DNA of 64,000 nt from the NCBI RefSeq assembly GCF_051257895.1, contig NZ_CP194331.1:1674001-1738000 (forward strand). The letters run 5' to 3'. Under the pieces are notes generated by a model. The model saw only the letters and a program-made list of their open reading frames with translations, did not search any database and was not told the origin of the DNA. The DNA is from Gallionella straubiae (GTDB lineage: Bacteria > Pseudomonadota > Gammaproteobacteria > Burkholderiales > Gallionellaceae). A program made the translations under genes and the position numbers. Position 1 is the first letter of the stretch; each line of letters opens with the position of its first letter. Shown piece by piece: positions 59,437 through 64,000 of this stretch.

Positions 59437-61689
59437 ATGAACAAGATCCTCAAGTACGGTTTGCTGGGCACAGGCGCAGTGATCGGTATCGCCGTGGCAG
59501 GTGTGACATACGTGGCGGCAACCTTCGACCCGAACGATTACAAGGACCAGATCATCAAGGCGGTGAAGGACAGCAAGCAGCGCGACCTGCGCCTCGACGG
59601 CAAGATCACGCTGTCGTTTTTCCCCAGCATCGGCGCGAATATCGGCAAGGTATCGCTGTCCGAATTCAAGAGCGACCAGCAGTTCGCCGCGATCGATTCG
59701 GCGCATGTCTCGCTCGCGCTGCTGCCGCTGTTCTCCGGGCAGGCGGTGGTGGACGAAGTGGCGGTGAGCGGCCTGCAGGCCACGCTGGTCAAGCGCAAGG
59801 ACGGCACGACCAACATCGACGACCTGCTCGGCGCCAAAGAGGAGAAAACGGGTGAGGAAAAACAGGCCGGGAAGAAAGCCGACGCCAAGCAGCCGGTCAA
59901 GTTCGACATCGCCGCGGTCTCCATCGAGAAGACCAGCCTGACCTACCGCGACGAAGGCAGCGGCGCACAGTACGCCATCAAGAACCTCAACCTGCACACC
60001 GGGCGCATCGCTAACGGCGTGCCGGGCAAGATCGACCTCGCCGCCTCGGTGCAGGCCAACCAGCCCAAGCTGGACATCACGACGCAGCTCAAGACCACGC
60101 TGACCTTCGATCTGGACAAGCAGCAATACCGCCTGGAAGGGCTGGACCTGCAGGCAGGCGGCGCGGCGCTGGACATCAGCAACCTCAAGCTGAAAGCCAG
60201 TGGCGATGCCAGTGCGGACCTGAAGACGCAGGAGTTCGGCACAAGGAAATTTGCGCTGCAGGCAACGGGCACCAAGGCGAAGGACAACTTCGAGGCGGCG
60301 CTCGACGCACCCGCCCTGAGCCTCACCAGGGACAAGTTTTCCGGCGACAAGCTGACGCTGAACGCCAAACTGGACGGTGTTTCCGGCAACATCGCCGCCG
60401 CGCTCTCGCTGCCCGGCGTGGAAGGCAACGCGCAATCCTTCAAGGTCGGCGCGCTGACGCTGGCTCTCGACGTGAAACAGCCCGAGCAGGCGTTCAAGGT
60501 GAAGCTTTCCTCGCCGCTGTCGGGCAACTTCGAGGCGAAGCAATTCAACCTGTCCAACCTGGTCGTGGCGATGAACGCCACGGGCGATAAGCTGCCGGGC
60601 AAATCGATCAGCAGCGAGATGAAGGGCAGCGTGCAGGTCGATGCGGCGAAGGAAACCGTGCAGGCCAACCTCGCCGGCGGCCTGCTGCAGAGCCAGGTCA
60701 AGGCCAGGGTCGGCGTGAACGGCTTCGCCGATCCGGCGATCCACTTCGACGTGGATGTCGACCAGTTCGATGCCGATCTGTACCTGCCGAAGAAGCCGGC
60801 GGGCGAGAGCAAGGCCTCCGCACCCAAAGCCAGCGAACCCGAGCAGCCCATCGACCTGTCCGCCCTGCGCAAGCTCAAGCTGGACGGCAGCTTGCGCATC
60901 GGCGCGCTCAAGGTGGCGAACGTGAAATCCAGCAACGTGCGCCTCGACGTCAAGGCGCGCAACGGCCAGGTGAACGTCGCGCCGCTGTCCGCCAACCTGT
61001 ACCAGGGCAGCATGAAGGGCAGCCTGAGTGTGAACGCACAGGCCACGCCGAGCATCGCCATCAACCAGATGCTGAGCGGCGTGAATGTCGCTGCGCTGAC
61101 CAAGGATGCGGCGGATTTCGACACCCTCGAAGGCAAGGGCAACATCGGCATGAACCTCACCATGCAGGGCGCCACCGTCGGTGCGATGAAGAAGGCGCTC
61201 AACGGCACGATGTCGCTCAATCTTGCCGACGGCGCGATCCGGGGCATCAACATCGCCAAGAAGCTGCGCGACGCACAAGGCATGCTGGGCAAGGGCGGCG
61301 CAAGCGCGCAAACCCAGTCCGCCAACAAGGACGAGAAGACCGACTTCAGCGAGCTCAAGGCGAGCTTCAAGGTAAACAACGGCGTCGCGCACAACGACGA
61401 CCTGTCGCTGAAATCGCCGCTGCTGCGCCTATCCGGCAACGGCGACATCAACATCGGCAACGACAGCATCGACTATGTTGCCAAGGCCACGCTCGCGAAG
61501 ACGCTGGAAGGCCAGGGCGGCAAGGATGCCGTCGGCGGTATCACCGTCCCGGTGCGTGTCAGCGGCCCCTTCACCAACCTGAAGTACACCCTGGATTTCG
61601 GCGCGATGGTCGGCGAGGCCGCCAAGGAAAAAGTAAAGACCAAACTGCAGGACCAGCTCAAGGAAGGCCTCAAGGGCCTGTTCAGATGA
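59437..61689 (+). CDS. asmA: AsmA family protein
   Basis: 750 aa. An N-terminal helix (KYGLLGTGAVIGIAVAGVTYVAATFDPNDYK) is followed by the AsmA domain (LRLDGKITLSFFPSIGANIGKVSLSE) and a long beta-rich repeat region, ending with the AsmA_2 domain (KGNIGMNLTMQGATVGAMKKALNGTMSLNLADGAIRGINIAKKLRDA). These proteins form periplasmic bridges for lipid transport to the outer membrane. GGAGGG precedes the ATG. Confidence 0.93.
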   Translation: MNKILKYGLLGTGAVIGIAVAGVTYVAATFDPNDYKDQIIKAVKDSKQRDLRLDGKITLSFFPSIGANIGKVSLSEFKSDQQFAAIDSAHVSLALLPLFSGQAVVDEVAVSGLQATLVKRKDGTTNIDDLLGAKEEKTGEEKQAGKKADAKQPVKFDIAAVSIEKTSLTYRDEGSGAQYAIKNLNLHTGRIANGVPGKIDLAASVQANQPKLDITTQLKTTLTFDLDKQQYRLEGLDLQAGGAALDISNLKLKASGDASADLKTQEFGTRKFALQATGTKAKDNFEAALDAPALSLTRDKFSGDKLTLNAKLDGVSGNIAAALSLPGVEGNAQSFKVGALTLALDVKQPEQAFKVKLSSPLSGNFEAKQFNLSNLVVAMNATGDKLPGKSISSEMKGSVQVDAAKETVQANLAGGLLQSQVKARVGVNGFADPAIHFDVDVDQFDADLYLPKKPAGESKASAPKASEPEQPIDLSALRKLKLDGSLRIGALKVANVKSSNVRLDVKARNGQVNVAPLSANLYQGSMKGSLSVNAQATPSIAINQMLSGVNVAALTKDAADFDTLEGKGNIGMNLTMQGATVGAMKKALNGTMSLNLADGAIRGINIAKKLRDAQGMLGKGGASAQTQSANKDEKTDFSELKASFKVNNGVAHNDDLSLKSPLLRLSGNGDINIGNDSIDYVAKATLAKTLEGQGGKDAVGGITVPVRVSGPFTNLKYTLDFGAMVGEAAKEKVKTKLQDQLKEGLKGLFR

Positions 61690-61700
61690 TTCACAAAACC

Positions 61701-61779
61701 CGTTCGTGCTGAGGTATCGAAGCATGAACGGTATGCCCGTGGAACTTATCCGCTCGCCCTTCGATACCTCAAGGCGAAC
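61701..61779. repeat. Inverted pair of dispersed palindromic repeats between asmA and mutY
   Basis: Two 30-base copies, 61701-61730 (GTTCGTGCTGAGGTATCG...) and 61750-61779 (opposite strand), 19 bases apart. The shared core is TGAGGTATCGAAG. Related copies occur in rluA (21110-21139) and at the end of mutY (62820-62849). The pair layout resembles bacterial REP doublets. Confidence 0.75.
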
Positions 61780-61797
61780 GGATGGCTGGTAGCTAAT

Positions 61798-62847
61798 ATG
61801 CCCTCTTTCGCCTCGCGCCTCGTTGCATGGCAGCACAAGCACGGCCGCCACGACCTGCCGTGGCAGAAACAGGGGGCATATTACGTGTGGCTCTCCGAGA
61901 TCATGCTGCAGCAGACGCAGGTCGCCACCGTCATCCCCTATTACCTGCGCTTCATCGCCGCCTTCCCGACCGTCGCGGCCCTCGCCGCCGCGACCGAGGA
62001 TGAAGTGTTGGCGCACTGGAGCGGCCTCGGCTACTACGCGAGGGGGCGCAACCTGCATCGTGCCGCACAACTCATCGTCGAAAAGTATCGTGGCGAATTC
62101 CCGCGCAAATTTGAAGATATCCTCGAACTCCCCGGCATCGGCCGCTCCACCGCCGCCGCGATCTGCGCGCTGACCTGGCACAAGCGCCGCGCGATCCTCG
62201 ACGGCAACGTCAGGCGCGTGCTGGCGCGCTACTGCGGCATCGCAGGCTGGAGTGGAGACAGGAAAGTCGAAGCGCAACTCTGGCAACGAGCCGAGGCCCT
62301 GCTGCCGCAGCACGATATCGCCGCCTACACCCAGGCGCTCATGGACCTGGGCGCGACCGTCTGCACGCGCGGCAGGCCGAAGTGCGGCGAGTGTCCGGTG
62401 CAGGCCGGCTGCGTCGCGCTCAATACCGGCCGCGTCGGCGAACTGCCCACGCCGCGCCCGAAAAAGGCAGTGCCGGAAAAACGCGCCACCTTCCTGCTGC
62501 TGATGCACGGCAACGACATCCTGCTGGAGAAGCGCCCCGGCAGCGGCATCTGGGGCGGGCTGTGGTGTCCGCCGCAGTTCGACGACGAGGCAACGGCGAG
62601 GGACTGGTTCGTGCGCAGCGGGATGACCGCGAGTGAAGGAAAGCGGCTGGAGACCTTCACCCATACCTTCACGCACTTCAGGCTGCATATCACGCCGCTA
62701 GTGATCCGGCTCACGCACAAGCCGTTGCACGCCGCGCAACCGGGCAGTCTGTGGCTGGAGGTGGAAGAAGCGTTGCGGGCGGCTATCCCTATGCCGGTGC
62801 GTATGATATTGAATAAGGCCGTTCGTGGTGAGCATATCGAACCATGA
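61798..62847 (+). CDS. mutY: A/G-specific adenine glycosylase MutY
   Basis: 349 aa. Catalytic Glu in LSEIMLQQTQVATVIPYY, helix-hairpin-helix LPGIGRSTAAAI with Asp in ILDGNVRRVLAR, and the [4Fe-4S] ligands in CTRGRPKCGECPVQAGC (C-X6-C-X2-C-X5-C). The NUDIX-like C-terminal domain reads 8-oxoG. The last eight residues (VRGEHIEP) and the stop are encoded by a dispersed repeat. Confidence 0.96.
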   Translation: MPSFASRLVAWQHKHGRHDLPWQKQGAYYVWLSEIMLQQTQVATVIPYYLRFIAAFPTVAALAAATEDEVLAHWSGLGYYARGRNLHRAAQLIVEKYRGEFPRKFEDILELPGIGRSTAAAICALTWHKRRAILDGNVRRVLARYCGIAGWSGDRKVEAQLWQRAEALLPQHDIAAYTQALMDLGATVCTRGRPKCGECPVQAGCVALNTGRVGELPTPRPKKAVPEKRATFLLLMHGNDILLEKRPGSGIWGGLWCPPQFDDEATARDWFVRSGMTASEGKRLETFTHTFTHFRLHITPLVIRLTHKPLHAAQPGSLWLEVEEALRAAIPMPVRMILNKAVRGEHIEP

Positions 62848-62849
62848 AC
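62820..62849 (+). repeat. Dispersed palindromic repeat forming the 3' end of mutY
   Basis: Copy starting CGTTCGTGGTGAGCATATCG and ending CATGAAC. The TGA stop of mutY (62845-62847) lies inside it. It is the same family as 61701-61779 and 21110-21139. Confidence 0.7.
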
Positions 62850-62859
62850 AGCCGGAAAT

Positions 62860-63963
62860 TCAACATTGAATAAATAGGGCGCTACCCATAACAAAGGCAA
62901 CACCAATCCTGTCCTTATTTTTAGCCAGGAACTCATCACCGGCCCGTTGCGGACCATCGCCATACGGCCAAATATAGTCGTCAATAATTATCCATCCGCC
63001 ATCAACGACAAACCCGCTCCAGGAGGCAATATCGGCCTTGGCAGCGGCATAACTGTGATTGCCGTCAATATGCAGGATCGCAATATGGCCGCAATAGTTC
63101 GTTGTTCCAAATGATGCGGTGGTGGCACTCCGGTGTTCGCCGTAATGCTTCGCACCGTCTGTTGAGGGCATGCGCAGGTAATTGACGTGATTGACACTGT
63201 ATGGAAGAAGATTCATTTCAAAAATGGTGAGCGCTTCTTCGACATTCAATTGTGCCGCCACGGTGTCAACCATACCCTGTGCGTCATGTTGCACCAGATG
63301 TTCGTTAGACCAGGGGTCAACGCATAGCAAATTCCCGATCTCATAACAATGCGCCAATCTGGCCAAAACAAAGGCTGACTTCCCCCACCAACTGCCTATT
63401 TCCACCACATCTCCGGGGGGGGTGTGGCAGAAAATCGCGCACAGGGCGGAAATCTTTTCGTCATCACACATTCCCGGAATCAGATTCGAGTGCCTAAATA
63501 ACGAAGCAAGTTCGATTTCCGATATTGACGCTTTGACCGGGAAATTCGAAGCCAATGGAAGAGGTTTTTCCAGCAATGCCCGTGCCTGGTTGCGAGCTGC
63601 ACGGTACCCGCTCAACTCCACATTTACCGGCGAGTCGTTCACCAGAGTCACATTTGGTGCAAGTTCTTTCAGGATGCGATTTAAATAATCCCAGACCACG
63701 GGATTGGGTGAAAAAATTCCGCCTATATCGAATTCCAGAATGGCTTGCTTGAGCGCGCCGCAGAATTCGGGCTGTGTGACATAGGGAAGATATAGCCATG
63801 CGGGATATTGTTCCCGTGAAACATCATAATCAAGCGACGAGGCGCCAATGACGGCCTGCCCATCGCGCAGGCATTTTTGCAGGTATTCGAGAGAACGCGG
63901 CATGCCACCCGGAAAAATCAAGATGTGTTTCCCTGCGCTACTCGTTTTCTGGCAATTATTCAT
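62860..63963 (-). CDS. SAM-dependent methyltransferase with a pre-ATP-grasp-like N-terminal domain
   Basis: 367 aa from ATG 63963 (MNNCQKTSSAGKHILIFPGG), which has AGGGGA upstream; the frame stays open to the window edge, so an upstream start is not fully excluded. Residues about 10-135 resemble the nucleotide-binding N-domain of ATP-grasp proteins (HILIFPGGMPRSLEYLQKCL). From about 190 there is a Methyltransf_24-type domain (GDVVEIGSWWGKSAFVLARL, ILHIDGNHSYAAAKADIASW, DDYIWPYGDGPQRAGDEFL). Base composition is clearly lower in GC than the rest of the window, which suggests transfer, perhaps from a surface-polysaccharide or modification cluster beyond the edge. Confidence 0.72.
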   Translation of the reverse strand: MNNCQKTSSAGKHILIFPGGMPRSLEYLQKCLRDGQAVIGASSLDYDVSREQYPAWLYLPYVTQPEFCGALKQAILEFDIGGIFSPNPVVWDYLNRILKELAPNVTLVNDSPVNVELSGYRAARNQARALLEKPLPLASNFPVKASISEIELASLFRHSNLIPGMCDDEKISALCAIFCHTPPGDVVEIGSWWGKSAFVLARLAHCYEIGNLLCVDPWSNEHLVQHDAQGMVDTVAAQLNVEEALTIFEMNLLPYSVNHVNYLRMPSTDGAKHYGEHRSATTASFGTTNYCGHIAILHIDGNHSYAAAKADIASWSGFVVDGGWIIIDDYIWPYGDGPQRAGDEFLAKNKDRIGVAFVMGSALFIQC

Positions 63964-64000
63964 TAAACAATCCCCTGTGCCTTCAATGCCATCCATTATT

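Overview
The window reads as one chromosomal stretch of a GC-rich betaproteobacterium. Gene orders support this: htrA divergent from a Nif3 gene, tatABC-HIT-hisEIFAHBC, rsmI divergent from lpoA-yraN-diaA-BON lipoprotein, and ccoI-ccoS next to fnr and hemN. Many c-type cytochromes, an oxygen-independent ubiquinone route and FNR control suggest a respiratory bacterium that lives at low or changing oxygen. A member of the Gallionellaceae or a nearby Nitrosomonadales family is my best guess, but no rRNA gene is present to prove it.

Layout. 1-6377 (minus) is a respiratory operon: two small soluble cytochromes c, three tiny single-helix proteins (34, 41 and 38 aa), a cytochrome bd-like membrane subunit, a diheme cytochrome c, a membrane-anchored cytochrome c, and a large cytochrome c with an ethylbenzene-dehydrogenase-type heme domain that runs off the left edge. 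6794-12695 (plus) holds a cytochrome b561, a universal stress protein fused to two PCP_red domains, a YhcC-type radical SAM protein and ubiU-ubiV-ubiT, closed by a strong terminator. 12776-23054 is mostly housekeeping: mrp, a DUF971 protein, ybiT, purU, a PII protein, a porin, ubiK, comM, an RluA-type synthase, a phosphoesterase and yjdM. 23094-24919 holds two type II toxin-antitoxin pairs. 25221-30580 holds ubiE, rfaE2, the dolP/diaA/yraN/lpoA block and rsmI. 31248-37586 is a complete RND efflux operon ending in its likely TetR regulator. A chemoreceptor, a DUF2892 protein, Nif3 and HtrA follow. 42092-48684 (minus) is hisC-B-H-A-F-I-E, HIT and tatABC. 48846-52396 is a two-component system plus a diguanylate cyclase. 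52584-59153 is ccoI-ccoS, cheZ, an unknown protein, fnr and hemN with a perfect FNR site. asmA, mutY and a lower-GC methyltransferase gene close the window.

How it fits together. Quinone supply (ubiE and ubiK beside the O2-independent ubiU, ubiV and ubiT), cytochrome oxidase copper supply (ccoI-ccoS), O2-independent heme synthesis (hemN) and the bd-like/cytochrome c operon all serve a flexible respiratory chain, with FNR as the visible oxygen sensor.

The most unusual content is (a) the bd-like cluster with its three mini-proteins, (b) a dispersed family of hairpin elements with compensatory base changes, placed next to stop codons and once inside the his operon, (c) a short palindromic repeat that has entered rluA and supplies the end of mutY, and (d) the Usp-Usp-PCP_red-PCP_red protein. 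No CRISPR array, tRNA, rRNA, prophage or complete IS element was seen.
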